Shown here one piece after another: positions 35,958 to 44,585 of a stretch of 64,000 nucleotides of DNA (position 1 is the stretch's first letter; each line of letters opens with the position of its first letter). The position numbers and the translations under genes are program-made. The stretch comes from Nocardioides yefusunii (GTDB lineage: Bacteria > Actinomycetota > Actinomycetes > Propionibacteriales > Nocardioidaceae): positions 744,001 to 808,000 of the forward strand of contig NZ_CP034929.1 in the NCBI RefSeq assembly GCF_004014875.1. Reading direction: 5' to 3'. The notes under the pieces were generated by a model that saw nothing but the letters and a program-made list of their open reading frames with translations, was not told the origin of the DNA and searched no databases.

Positions 35958-38102
35958 TCAGCGGCGACGACCGTCCTTGGCACGCTCCTCCAGCGCTGCG
36001 GTGAGCATGCCGACCATCGCCTCGACCTGGATGTCGGCGGAGTTGATCTCCTCCTCCGAACCGTCCAGGGCGCGCGCGGCGAGACCGGCCTTGGAGTCGA
36101 TGAGCTCTGCGATCCGGGTGTCGACGGTCTGGTTGGCGATGATGCGCCACGCGGTGACCGGCTCTTCCTGACCGATGCGGTGCACGCGGTCGATCGCCTG
36201 GGTCTGCTCGGCGTCGGTCCAGGACAGTTCGGCCAGGACGACGTTGGAGGAGACCTGCAGGTTGAGACCGACGCCGGCTGCGGTGAGCGAGCAGACGATG
36301 ACCTCGACCTCGGGGTCGTTGACGAATGCGTCGATGTTCTTCTGACGCGCCGTCGCGGACTGATTTCCGCGGATCGAGGAGTGCTTGATGCCGCGCTCGT
36401 CGAAGATCTTCTCGCAGGTGTCCATCACGTCGACGTGCTTGGCGAAGACGACGACCTTGCCGACGTTGCGCACCAGCTGGGCGGCGTAGTCGGCGGCCAG
36501 CGGAGCCTTGGCAGTACCGATGCGACGGATCATCGAGAAGACGTTCTCGCCCGAGTTGTCGTCGGAGGCCTCGTCGCGCTCCCACTCCGCGACCCTACGC
36601 ACCAGCTCGGTGTCGATGCCCGCGACCCGGTTCTCCTCGGCCCGGGCCGCGACGACACGGTCGTAGCGCTCCAGCAGGCGGCGCGCCATCTCCCGCTCGG
36701 CGGCGCGGATCGAACGGCCGGCCTCGCCCTCGAGCTCGACCGGGATGTCGGCGATCCGACGGGCCGGGATGTCGGCGGCGACGTCGACCTTGCGGCGACG
36801 CACGATGCCCATGTCGACCACCGAGTGACGAGCGGCCGGATAGAACGCCTTGTCGTCAGGGGCGTAGCCGGACTCCTCGAGCTTGGCCATCAGGCCACCG
36901 AGCGGCTTCTTCTCGTCGATCCAGCCGAGGAACTCCCAGATCGAGGTGAAGTCCTCGAGGTCGTTGATCAGCGGGGTACCGGTCAGTGCCATCAGCAGCG
37001 GGCTGACCTGGCGCTCACGGATGCGCTCGGCGATCTTCTGCACCAGCTGGGAACGCTGCGACTTGCGGTTCTTGATGAAGTGGGCCTCGTCGACCACCAT
37101 GCCGCGGAAGCCGAAGTCGGCCATCCACGCGGCGTGACGGTCCAGGACCTCGTAGTTGACGATCACGATGTCGGCGAAACCGTCGAGGTCGTGCCCGTCG
37201 CCGGTGATGACGGTGGAGCGTCGACGCGGCAGCCAGTGCGCGGCCTCGCGGGCCCAGTTCGTCTTGACGACGTTGGGGACCACGACGAGCAGCGGGAACG
37301 CGTCGGCGGCGTCGGCGGCGACCAGCGACTGCGCGGTCTTGCCCAGGCCGGGCTCGTCGGCCAGCAGGAAGGTGCGGTGGCCTGCCTTGACCGAGGCGAC
37401 CAGACGAGCCTGGTGACGCATCAGTTCGAGGCCGTCACGCGTGGTCCGGTCGTTGGGGTCGGGCAGGTCCATGCACGCGGCTGCGCCGTTGGCGTACTCG
37501 AAGGAACGCAGCAGCGGACCGATCAGTTCCCACGACGCGAGACGGAACGTCTTCGGCTCGACCTTGCGGGCCGCGGCGTCGAAGTCGGGACGCTGGAACG
37601 GGTTGGCCAACTGGCGCGAGACGACGGTCTGCGGGACCACACGACGCTCGCTGCCCAGCGGTGCCTCGACCTCCGGCTCCGGCTCGACGTCGGTGAACTC
37701 CAGGCCAGCGGCCTCCGACATCTTCCGCTTCATCGCACGGGCGGCGTCGGAGATCTCCGCCTCGTCACCGAGCAGTTCGAAGAGGGAAGGGTCGCGGGTG
37801 GTGGTCTTGGCGAGGATGGTGGCCACACCGTCGAGGCGCTTCATCGCATCAGCACGGGACGACTCCGAGATCTCGGTGTCCTCCTTGACGCGGGTGCGCT
37901 CCTCGCGCACCAGCAGTGCGACGGCCTGGAACCGGGCCCGGGTCGCGGAGGCGACACGACCACGCTGGGCCTCGGTCTCGATCTCACGCACGGCGCGAGC
38001 GAGCACGGGGATGATCCCCTCGTTGTCGAGGTGGCGGGGGCGACGGTTACGACGGTTGCCGCGGTTGCCGCCGCGCGATGCCGTCTTGCTCTGGCCGGAC
38101 AA
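35958..38102 (-). CDS. SNF2-family DEAD/DEAH helicase
   Basis: A 714-residue SNF2/RapA-like ATPase. An N-terminal basic tail (1-25) precedes a helical region; the core has Walker A ADEPGLGKTAQS (248-259), DEAH box VVDEAHFIKN (336-345), SAT-like LTGTPLIN and helicase C motif VI IDRVHRIGQEEP (637-648). The family translocates along duplex DNA and remodels protein-DNA complexes. The start is TTG 38102 with AGAGGAGC 5-10 nt upstream; GTG 38123 has no ribosome binding site. A TAGAAT box at 38326-38331 implies a 5' leader of about 215 nt. Convergent with arcA. Confidence 0.88.
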   Translation of the reverse strand: MSGQSKTASRGGNRGNRRNRRPRHLDNEGIIPVLARAVREIETEAQRGRVASATRARFQAVALLVREERTRVKEDTEISESSRADAMKRLDGVATILAKTTTRDPSLFELLGDEAEISDAARAMKRKMSEAAGLEFTDVEPEPEVEAPLGSERRVVPQTVVSRQLANPFQRPDFDAAARKVEPKTFRLASWELIGPLLRSFEYANGAAACMDLPDPNDRTTRDGLELMRHQARLVASVKAGHRTFLLADEPGLGKTAQSLVAADAADAFPLLVVVPNVVKTNWAREAAHWLPRRRSTVITGDGHDLDGFADIVIVNYEVLDRHAAWMADFGFRGMVVDEAHFIKNRKSQRSQLVQKIAERIRERQVSPLLMALTGTPLINDLEDFTSIWEFLGWIDEKKPLGGLMAKLEESGYAPDDKAFYPAARHSVVDMGIVRRRKVDVAADIPARRIADIPVELEGEAGRSIRAAEREMARRLLERYDRVVAARAEENRVAGIDTELVRRVAEWERDEASDDNSGENVFSMIRRIGTAKAPLAADYAAQLVRNVGKVVVFAKHVDVMDTCEKIFDERGIKHSSIRGNQSATARQKNIDAFVNDPEVEVIVCSLTAAGVGLNLQVSSNVVLAELSWTDAEQTQAIDRVHRIGQEEPVTAWRIIANQTVDTRIAELIDSKAGLAARALDGSEEEINSADIQVEAMVGMLTAALEERAKDGRRR

Positions 38103-38379
38103 GGTGCTCCTCTGGGGTTCCACGCCGTGGCCGTCGGGTGTTCCGGGCGCTGACGCGGTGTGGAATGGGCACGAGCCGCTGTGGGGCGGGGTGACAGGCA
38201 GTCCGACGTGGTCGTCTCGACGAAGTTCGACGCACCCGCGCGACGGGTGCAGAACCTCAGTGCTGCTGACTGCTACGAGGGAGGCTGTGCGCTTGCGGAC
38301 GCCGTCCCGGGGCTGTGCTGAGGAGATTCTAACGCCTCGATGCTCCGGTTGTGCAGTGACCGGGATCCGGACGGGAGGT
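38103..38379 (-). other. 277-nt gap with probable long leader of the helicase gene
   Basis: On the minus strand the leader includes a strong stem GCACCCG/CGGGTGC around 38235-38253 and ends in the ribosome binding site of the TTG start. No gene is supported on either strand. Confidence 0.45.
38326..38331 (-). promoter_or_regulatory. -10 box TAGAAT for the helicase gene
   Basis: On the minus strand, about 220 nt before TTG 38102. The transcript would start near 38319. Confidence 0.45.
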
Positions 38380-39294
38380 TCAGACCTTCCGCCGTCGTTC
38401 GATCTCACGTTTCATGACGCTGGGGACTGCCCTGCACACGCGGGTCACACGCTGGACGCGAAGCTTCCACAGCGGGGTTTCGGAGGCGTGGTCACCGTGG
38501 TACGCCCGGATCTCGTCGGGTGAGAGCACGAGGGCGTACCAGATGTAACGGGGACGTTCCCGCCAAGGCAGCTCCTTGAACGCGTACCACCATGCGGTGT
38601 AGGGATGCGCAGTCGTGCCGAGCATCCAACGTTCGTACTCGGTGTCCTCCGCCGGGTGGGAGGGAGCGACGGTCATCCCGATCCGATCGAAGAAAGGTGC
38701 GAGAGGGCGGACGCAGCCTGTCTCCTCGGACAGCCTCGAGAGGTCGGCCCGGTCGGAGGCGTCCAGGCGTGTGGAGGCCTTCTCCACGAGCCGGTCGAAC
38801 GCGGTTTCGTTCTCGGGCCGCCAGAGCGAGCGAAGGTGGTGCAATGCCGCGATCGCAGCGCTGCTGGCGAGGTCAGTGAACTGGACAGGATGGCCGGCCT
38901 GGGGAAGTTCGATCCGACGCTGCCAGAGGATCTCGAAGACCTCTGAAGCCGGAGCGAGGAATCCTGGGAAGAAGGAGTGCAGGTCGAGCCCGATGGGCCA
39001 GTGGTCGTTGAGCAGGTCGATGGAGTGGTGCCCGAGGATCTGCGGGTTCTCGTGCGGCCCTGCAAGACGCCAGTCGGCGGATTCCATGGCGGCCTGCATG
39101 GCGTCGAGGTCGTCGGGGTGCACCATCACGTCGATGTCGGCCGAGACCCGCGGCTCCCGCAGGCCATGGTGCGCCAGGACCACGCCCTTGATCGCCAGGG
39201 CCCGGATCCCGTGGTCGGCTGCGACCCGGGCGACGAGGGCGTAGGCGAGCGGGATCGCCTCGGCGGAACTGAGGCGCATCTCGGACGTCGTCAT
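38380..39294 (-). CDS. Nucleotidyltransferase family protein (NTP_transf_5 type)
   Basis: A 304-residue protein of the uncharacterised nucleotidyltransferase family (PF14907). LAIKGVVLAHH (32-42), the metal-binding VSADIDVMVHP with D-x-D (51-61), and HSIDLLNDHWPIGLDLHSFF (89-108) are the family landmarks; WWYAFKELPWRERPRYIW is in the C-terminal half. In other bacteria such genes occur with PqqD-like and HprK-like genes in exopolysaccharide or peptide-modification clusters. It overlaps the PqqD-like gene (ATGA at 39291). Substrate unknown. Confidence 0.78.
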   Translation of the reverse strand: MTTSEMRLSSAEAIPLAYALVARVAADHGIRALAIKGVVLAHHGLREPRVSADIDVMVHPDDLDAMQAAMESADWRLAGPHENPQILGHHSIDLLNDHWPIGLDLHSFFPGFLAPASEVFEILWQRRIELPQAGHPVQFTDLASSAAIAALHHLRSLWRPENETAFDRLVEKASTRLDASDRADLSRLSEETGCVRPLAPFFDRIGMTVAPSHPAEDTEYERWMLGTTAHPYTAWWYAFKELPWRERPRYIWYALVLSPDEIRAYHGDHASETPLWKLRVQRVTRVCRAVPSVMKREIERRRKV

Positions 39295-39620
39295 GCGGGT
39301 CCTTCCCGGAGCAGGCCAAGACCGAGCAGTTCGCCGACGAAGCCCTCGACGTCGTCGCGCACCTCGTCGGGGGAGAGGCCCACCTCGTCGGCGACCGCGG
39401 CCACCACCGCGGCCCGGTCGCGGCTACCGTCCACGCACTCCCAGATCACGGCGGCGGGGCCGGCCAGGATCCGTGGGGGCGTGCTGGGGGAGGAGAGGTC
39501 GACGAGAGCATGGCGTCCGCTCGGGTCGACGCTCGTGTGGGCGACGTCAGGGGAGTGCGACAACGCCCCGCTGCCCGCCGCGGGGGCGGCGGGCAGCGGG
39601 GCGTCGGCAGCGTTGCTCAT
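39291..39620 (-). CDS. PqqD-like protein
   Basis: A 109-residue protein. An Ala/Pro-rich N-terminal tail (1-25) precedes a PqqD-like winged-helix fold (about 26-105): HALVDLSSPSTPPRILAGPA, then IWECVDGSRDRAAVVAAVADE and VEGFVGELLGLGLL, the pattern of PqqD proteins (leader-peptide-binding chaperones). No precursor peptide or radical SAM enzyme is seen, so the client is unknown. ATG 39620 lies 34 nt after the autokinase stop, and its stop overlaps the nucleotidyltransferase start; all three are one operon. Confidence 0.75.
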   Translation of the reverse strand: MSNAADAPLPAAPAAGSGALSHSPDVAHTSVDPSGRHALVDLSSPSTPPRILAGPAAVIWECVDGSRDRAAVVAAVADEVGLSPDEVRDDVEGFVGELLGLGLLREGPA

Positions 39621-39654
39621 GTGTGGTCGGAGACCTTCCGCAGAGGGGACACCC

Positions 39655-41154
39655 TCAGCGGGCGGCTCGCGTTCCGCGGCGCTTCGGCTGCTCGGCCGCT
39701 GCGTCGTCGGCGGTCGGCGTGGCCGAGTAGGAACCGTAGGAGCCGTAGGTGCCGTAGCCACCGTAGGTGCCGTAGCCACCGTAGCCACCGTAGGAGCCGT
39801 AACCGAGGACCTTGCCGCGGCGCGGGACCCGGTTGACGATGACGCCGAGGGTGCGGGCGTCGACCTGGGACAGCGACTCGAGAGCGCTCTCGAGGTGGTG
39901 GTCCTTGGTCTTGTTCGCCGAGATGACGATCAGGGCGCCGTCGGTGCGGGCCGCGAGGATCGCGCCGTCGGTGACGGGGAGCAGCGGCGGGGCGTCGATG
40001 ACGACCATCGCGTTCTGGGAAAGGCGGTTGAGCAGGTTGCGCATCGCCTGCGAACCGAGCAGCTCGCTCGGGTTCGGGGGGATGGAACCGGCGGCCAGGA
40101 CACGCAGGTTGTCGTGGCCGGGGATGCGCTGGAGCGCCTCCTCGACGGAGATCTTGCCGGTGAGCACGTCGGTGAGACCGACACCCTCGACCAGGCCGAG
40201 GCTGGAGGCCACCATCGGGCGACGCAGGTCGCCGTCGACGAGGACGACCGGCTGGCCGGAACGCTCGATCGCGGCGACCAGGTTGGAGGCCACGGTCGAC
40301 TTTCCGTCACCGGGGAGCGGGGACGAGACCACGATGACGCGCGGCGGGTTGTCCACGTCCATGTAGGTCAGGTTGGTGCGGAGCTTGCGGAAGGCCTCCG
40401 AGGACGGGGCCTGGCCCTGCACCTTGGTGTCGGCGTCGACCGCGAGCTGCGAGAGGCCGGAGACCTGACGCTTGAGGACCTGGGCGTCAGGGATCTGACC
40501 CACGACGGCGACCTTGAACTTGTCCTCGACCTCCTTCTTGGAACGGAGGCGACGGTCGAAGGAGCCGCGCAGGACGGCGTATCCGAGACCGAGCAGCAGG
40601 CCGAGCACCAGCGCGAGTCCGATGTTGCGGACCGGGTCGGGAGAGATCGGCGCGGTGGGCAGCGCCGCTGCCTGCACCGGGATCATCCGGACCGGGGCGA
40701 TGCCCTTGTCCTCGGGGTCGAGGATCAGGTCGATCTCGTCGGACAGCGCGGTGACCCACGCGTCGGCGAGACCCTGCGCGAGCTCGGGGGTACCGGCTCG
40801 CGCGACGATCTTGATCAGCACGGTGTCGGTGGGCTGGGTGGCCTGGATCTTGGTGACGAGGTCCGACGGCGAGTCGGTCAGTTTGAGGTCGTCGATGACG
40901 CGCTGGGCGACCTGACGGCCCTTGGCGAGCTCGAGGAACGAGGTTGCCTTCGACTTGGCGAGGCTGTCGTTGACCGACGCCAGGGCCGAATTGTCGTCAC
41001 TGCTCGATGTGGTGACGTAGCCGTTGGCATCAGCGGCGTACACCTTGGACCGGGTGAGGGTCCAGCCAATTCCGAGGAGGACACAGACAACGACGATCGC
41101 CACGACCCCCTGCCAATGGTGGCGTAGAACGCGTGCGTAGTCCTTCAACTCCAC
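39655..41154 (-). CDS. Polysaccharide biosynthesis tyrosine autokinase (Wzz-BY-kinase fusion)
   Basis: A 499-residue protein. The Wzz-like part has helices at about 15-34 and 175-197 with an outside domain between them; the BY-kinase domain has Walker A SPLPGDGKST (278-287), Walker A' VVLVDGDLRRP (303-313) and Walker B AMVVIDAPP (382-390). The C-terminal tail has nine tyrosines spaced exactly every three residues (452-476), the autophosphorylation cluster. Such kinases set chain length of exopolysaccharide or capsule. GTG 41154; TAGACT at 41196-41201 gives a 35-nt leader. No polymerase or glycosyltransferase gene lies nearby. Confidence 0.9.
   Translation of the reverse strand: MELKDYARVLRHHWQGVVAIVVVCVLLGIGWTLTRSKVYAADANGYVTTSSSDDNSALASVNDSLAKSKATSFLELAKGRQVAQRVIDDLKLTDSPSDLVTKIQATQPTDTVLIKIVARAGTPELAQGLADAWVTALSDEIDLILDPEDKGIAPVRMIPVQAAALPTAPISPDPVRNIGLALVLGLLLGLGYAVLRGSFDRRLRSKKEVEDKFKVAVVGQIPDAQVLKRQVSGLSQLAVDADTKVQGQAPSSEAFRKLRTNLTYMDVDNPPRVIVVSSPLPGDGKSTVASNLVAAIERSGQPVVLVDGDLRRPMVASSLGLVEGVGLTDVLTGKISVEEALQRIPGHDNLRVLAAGSIPPNPSELLGSQAMRNLLNRLSQNAMVVIDAPPLLPVTDGAILAARTDGALIVISANKTKDHHLESALESLSQVDARTLGVIVNRVPRRGKVLGYGSYGGYGGYGTYGGYGTYGSYGSYSATPTADDAAAEQPKRRGTRAAR
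39727..39804 (-). repeat. 9-nt tandem repeat encoding the Gly-Tyr tail of the autokinase
   Basis: About nine near-identical 9-nt units of the form GGx-TAC-GGx encode Gly-Tyr-(Gly/Ser/Thr) with strict three-residue spacing. Length changes by slippage would change the number of phosphorylation sites. Confidence 0.75.
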
Positions 41155-41195
41155 GAAAGAGCCCCCTGCTGCTGTGGTCTGAGTGAATCACGGGG

Positions 41196-41201
41196 AGTCT
41201 A
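41196..41201 (-). promoter_or_regulatory. -10 box TAGACT for the autokinase operon
   Basis: On the minus strand, 41 nt before GTG 41154; faces away from the TAGACT of the HprK-like gene 50 nt to the right. Confidence 0.5.
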
Positions 41202-41252
41202 CGGGGCCGCCGCGTCAGGTGACACCTAGGGTTTCTCACCTGTGACCATGCC

Positions 41253-41258
41253 TAGACT
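41253..41258 (+). promoter_or_regulatory. -10 box TAGACT for the HprK-like gene (leaderless)
   Basis: TAGACT ends 6 nt before ATG 41265. Confidence 0.6.
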
Positions 41259-41264
41259 CCGGGC

Positions 41265-42476
41265 ATGGTCACGGAGTTGTCGTTGGACGTCATGGGTGTG
41301 CGGGTCGTTCTCGACCTGGGGGGCGCGGACGCAGAGGTCCTGCGGGGCTGTGTCGAGCATGCCTGGGACCGCTGCCTGGTGGCACCTGGGTCCGCGGGGC
41401 CGGAGGGTTCCGGGACGGCCGTGCCCGCTCGTCGGGTCGAGGTGGTCCTCGACCCCGACACGACCGTCGTGGACGAGGCCCGGAGTCGCGGAGCCGTGGT
41501 CGGGACCACGGAGATCGTCGTCATGGACGAGCTCACCACCCGCTTGGTCCGTGAGGGTCTGGAGGCCCTGGTCGGTGACCGCTGGCTCCTGCACGCCTGT
41601 GCCCTCGGCGACCCGGAAACCGGTGCGACCGTCGTCCTGGTCGCGCCCTCGGGCACCGGCAAGACGACGGCGTCGCGCACGCTGGCCACCTCCTTCGGCT
41701 ACGTCACCGACGAGACGGCGGTGATCGAACGTGACGGCACGATCACGCCGTTCCCCAAGCCCCTGTCGCTGTTGGTCGACGGCCGCCGTCCCAAGCGTCA
41801 GGTCTCGCCGACCGAGCTCGGCATGCTCCCGTCGCCTCCTACGCCGTGGCTGGCGAAGGTCGCGCTGCTCTCACGTCACGAGGACGCGGAGGGCGTCGTC
41901 GTGGAGGAGGTCGCTCTGGGGGAGGGGCTGGCACAGCTGGCCGAGCAGACCTCGTCCCTGCACCTGCTGGAGGACCCGTTGGCCTCGGCGACGGCGATCC
42001 TGCAGGCCCGAGGCGGCCTGACCCGTCTCGTCTACTCCGAGAGCGCTGACCTGGTCCCGGTGGTGCGCGGATGGCTGGACGCTGCCGACCGCAGCGCGAT
42101 CGGCCCCGCTCCGGTGCCGGGTGCGCCTCTCGAGCAGCCCTGGGCAGAGCCTGCCGCTGAGTCCGAGTCCGAGCCCGCGGCCGAGGACTCGAGGGGGGAG
42201 AAGCCGGCTCGACTGCGCCGTTGCGCGGTTCTGGACGAGTTCGCGATCGACGAGACGGTGGTCGTGCTGCTGGAGGGCCAGGTCCTGACCCTGTCGCCGG
42301 TGGCTGGTCTGGTCCTCGACCTGGTGGGCGAGACGGGGGCAGCGGGCATGGAGGTCGCTGCGCTCGAGGCCGCCATGGAAGAGGCCATCGGAGTGCCCGC
42401 TGAGGGCACCGTCGCCGACGCGCTCACCCCGATCGTCGACGACATGGTGACGCGGGGGCTCGTCGAGCGCATGTGA
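41265..42476 (+). CDS. HprK-like kinase with C-terminal PqqD-like domain
   Basis: A 403-residue protein. The P-loop VAPSGTGKTTASRTL (126-140) with preceding WLLHACAL (108-115) and following YVTDETAVI are those of the HprK-related kinase group, distinct from catabolite-repression HprK: only one domain is shared. After an acidic Ser/Pro/Glu linker (about 290-310), residues 325-403 resemble a PqqD winged helix (VLLEGQVLTLSPVAGLVLDL, then VDDMVTRGLVERM). The divergent operon encodes an autokinase, a separate PqqD protein and a nucleotidyltransferase. The phosphoacceptor is unknown. Confidence 0.72.
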   Translation: MVTELSLDVMGVRVVLDLGGADAEVLRGCVEHAWDRCLVAPGSAGPEGSGTAVPARRVEVVLDPDTTVVDEARSRGAVVGTTEIVVMDELTTRLVREGLEALVGDRWLLHACALGDPETGATVVLVAPSGTGKTTASRTLATSFGYVTDETAVIERDGTITPFPKPLSLLVDGRRPKRQVSPTELGMLPSPPTPWLAKVALLSRHEDAEGVVVEEVALGEGLAQLAEQTSSLHLLEDPLASATAILQARGGLTRLVYSESADLVPVVRGWLDAADRSAIGPAPVPGAPLEQPWAEPAAESESEPAAEDSRGEKPARLRRCAVLDEFAIDETVVVLLEGQVLTLSPVAGLVLDLVGETGAAGMEVAALEAAMEEAIGVPAEGTVADALTPIVDDMVTRGLVERM

Positions 42477-42530
42477 GCCGTCCTGAGAATCCCCGGTCCA
42501 GGGGCTCTTCCCAGGGGGACTCGTGCTGGG

Positions 42531-42536
42531 TACCGT
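42531..42536 (+). promoter_or_regulatory. -10-like TACCGT before the thioesterase gene
   Basis: Ends 8 nt before ATG 42545, near the leaderless geometry. Confidence 0.35.
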
Positions 42537-42544
42537 CGCGGCCC

Positions 42545-43357
42545 ATGGACGAGAGAGTGAGTCGGTGGGCAGCCGCTGTGCGGAGCACGTCCGTCGCGGA
42601 GGGGATCCACGCCGTCGACCTCGACGGCGGTTGGAGCGTGGGTGGCGGCATCAACGGCGGCTTCCAGATGGCCGTCGTCGGTCAGGCGCTGGCCTCGGCG
42701 GTGCCCGGCAAGCCACACCCGGTGACGTTCGCGGCGCACTTCCTCTCCGCTGCCACCGGAGGTCCGGCACTGGTCCGGACCACGGTGCGGCGCGAGGGTG
42801 GTCGTTTCGCGACTCTCAGCGCCGACCTGGTGCAGGACGACGTCGTCCGGCTCACAGTCACCGCGACCTACTCCGATCTCGCGCTCCTGCCCGACACGGT
42901 CGCCACCACGGCCGCTCCCTTCGCGATGGCTCCGCTGGAGGAGTGCGTCTCGACGTCGTTCGCTCCGCCGGAGTTGAAGAAGGTGGCTCCGCTGATGGAG
43001 CGTTTCGACATGCGGTTCGACCCGTCCAGCATCGGGTGGGCGGTGGGGGAACCCAGCGGTGCCGGCGAGCTCCGGGCCTGGTTCCGCGTCGAGGAGGGGC
43101 AGGCACCTGATCCGGTGCAGCTGTTGCTGGCCGTCGACGCTCTCCCACCGGTGACCTTCGACCTCGGTCTGCCCGGATGGGCACCGACCGTGCAGCTGAC
43201 CGCGCACGTCCGCGCGGTCCCCGCCGACGGCTGGTTGCGACTGCGTCAGGTGACCCGCAACGTCGCCGGTGGGCTCTTCGAGGAGGACTGCGAGGTGTGG
43301 GACTCCGCGGACCGGTTGGTGGCGCAGTCGCGGCAGCTCGCCGTGCTCCCGCGCTGA
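42545..43357 (+). CDS. Thioesterase family protein (TesB-like double hotdog)
   Basis: A 270-residue acyl-CoA thioesterase-like protein. The first hotdog domain has WSVGGGINGGFQMAVVGQAL (about 29-48), typical of this group, and HPVTFAAHFLSA; the second has FDLGLPGWAPTVQLTAHVRA. The catalytic Asp/Gln/Thr set of TesB cannot be located with certainty. ATG 42545 is the family-like start; GTG 42473 would overlap the upstream stop but adds 24 unconserved residues. Convergent with the following gene. Confidence 0.8.
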   Translation: MDERVSRWAAAVRSTSVAEGIHAVDLDGGWSVGGGINGGFQMAVVGQALASAVPGKPHPVTFAAHFLSAATGGPALVRTTVRREGGRFATLSADLVQDDVVRLTVTATYSDLALLPDTVATTAAPFAMAPLEECVSTSFAPPELKKVAPLMERFDMRFDPSSIGWAVGEPSGAGELRAWFRVEEGQAPDPVQLLLAVDALPPVTFDLGLPGWAPTVQLTAHVRAVPADGWLRLRQVTRNVAGGLFEEDCEVWDSADRLVAQSRQLAVLPR

Positions 43358-43391
43358 AGTCTCAGATCCTGCGAGCAGCCCGAGGGGCGTC

Positions 43392-44519
43392 TCAGTCGAA
43401 CCAGGAACGGCGCATCGAGACCACCCAACGACGACGTGGGTGCTCGGTGACCGACCAGAGTCGGTCGGTCTGGGGCCAGTAGGAGAGGTCTTCGGGTCCG
43501 ACGGGCAGCGCGAACCAGTGCTGCTTCAGGCTGCCGGGGGTGCCGGTGTACATCGAACCGGGCAGGAACGGCCCTCGCGAGACGCTGACGTGGTGGCGTC
43601 CCTGGGCCAGGGCGACTCCCTGCATCTGCACCACGCCGTCGGCGTCACGGACCGGACGCGAGGTGCCCGAGCCGTCGGTGGCCGGAAGACCGGTGGCGGG
43701 ATCGAGCTCGTAGCGCGCCAGACGGGTGCTCTGCTGGCCGCGTCCGTACTCACCGGCGAGCAGGCCGGGAGGGGTGCTGGATCGGTCGAGGGAGAGGAAC
43801 GAGTAGCGCAGCGGCTCGTGGCCCTCGTCGGTGAACGCACGATGTGCGTGCCGCACCGGGAGCACGTAGTGGTGCCCGAAGCTGGCCAGACGCGGGCCGC
43901 GGGCGTCGTCGTCGAGGACACCGATCCGGGTCGGGTGGAGGTTGTCGTCGCCCACCCGCATCAGGTCGTCGAGGTGGAAGGAGAGGAACCCGCGCCCGGT
44001 GGCCGCCACGTGCAGCCAGTCGCCGGCCCAGACGATGCCGCCGGCGTGGATGTTGACGCCGGCCATCCGGAGGCGGTGGTCGCTGTCGAAGTGCGGGTCG
44101 ACGAGCAGCACGTGGCGGTAGCGCAGCGTGTCGAGGTCGAGGACGCTGATCCGGGACCCGCGCTTCACGCCGTCCACAGGCTTGGCGTACGAGGTGGTGA
44201 CCACCAGGCGACGCCCACGCCAGGTGCCGTCGCCCGACGCGCCCGCGTCGGCGGAGGTGGTGACGCCCTGGGGCCACCAGACAGGGTCAGCGCTGTCGTG
44301 GGCGTTCCAGGCGATCGCACGGTCCACGGCGCGTCCGGTGAGGCGTCCCACCAACGACTCACGCGCGGTGAACTTGAGGTTGTCGACCACGTCCGCGAAC
44401 CCGACCCGGCCACCGGCGACGTCGGCGAGCGCGTCGATCCTGGCGACGTTGTCCTCAGTGCGTTCCAGGTGCACGCCGGTGAGGCGGAGCGGGGTGGCGG
44501 CGGCGTCGTCGGAGGTCAC
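43392..44519 (-). CDS. Conserved hypothetical protein, possible beta-propeller
   Basis: A 375-residue protein that I do not recognise. It has repeated short strands with WHP/GxW turns (RLVVTTSYAKPVDG, HVLLVDPHFDSDHR, VWAGDWLHVAATGRGFLSF, SFGHHYVLPVRH), compatible with a beta-propeller, no signal peptide and no transmembrane helix. Many His and Asp residues might bind metal. GTG 44519 is supported by a TAACCT box ending 6 nt upstream. It is divergent from the gene before mshB. Confidence 0.6.
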   Translation of the reverse strand: MTSDDAAATPLRLTGVHLERTEDNVARIDALADVAGGRVGFADVVDNLKFTARESLVGRLTGRAVDRAIAWNAHDSADPVWWPQGVTTSADAGASGDGTWRGRRLVVTTSYAKPVDGVKRGSRISVLDLDTLRYRHVLLVDPHFDSDHRLRMAGVNIHAGGIVWAGDWLHVAATGRGFLSFHLDDLMRVGDDNLHPTRIGVLDDDARGPRLASFGHHYVLPVRHAHRAFTDEGHEPLRYSFLSLDRSSTPPGLLAGEYGRGQQSTRLARYELDPATGLPATDGSGTSRPVRDADGVVQMQGVALAQGRHHVSVSRGPFLPGSMYTGTPGSLKQHWFALPVGPEDLSYWPQTDRLWSVTEHPRRRWVVSMRRSWFD

Positions 44520-44525
44520 CCCGGC

Positions 44526-44531
44526 AGGTTA
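44526..44531 (-). promoter_or_regulatory. -10 box TAACCT (leaderless)
   Basis: On the minus strand TAACCT ends 6 nt before GTG 44519. Confidence 0.5.
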
Positions 44532-44585
44532 TCGCCGCCGGCCACGAGTGCGACACGCTCGCCCGCGTCGGTGCACCATGGAGGC

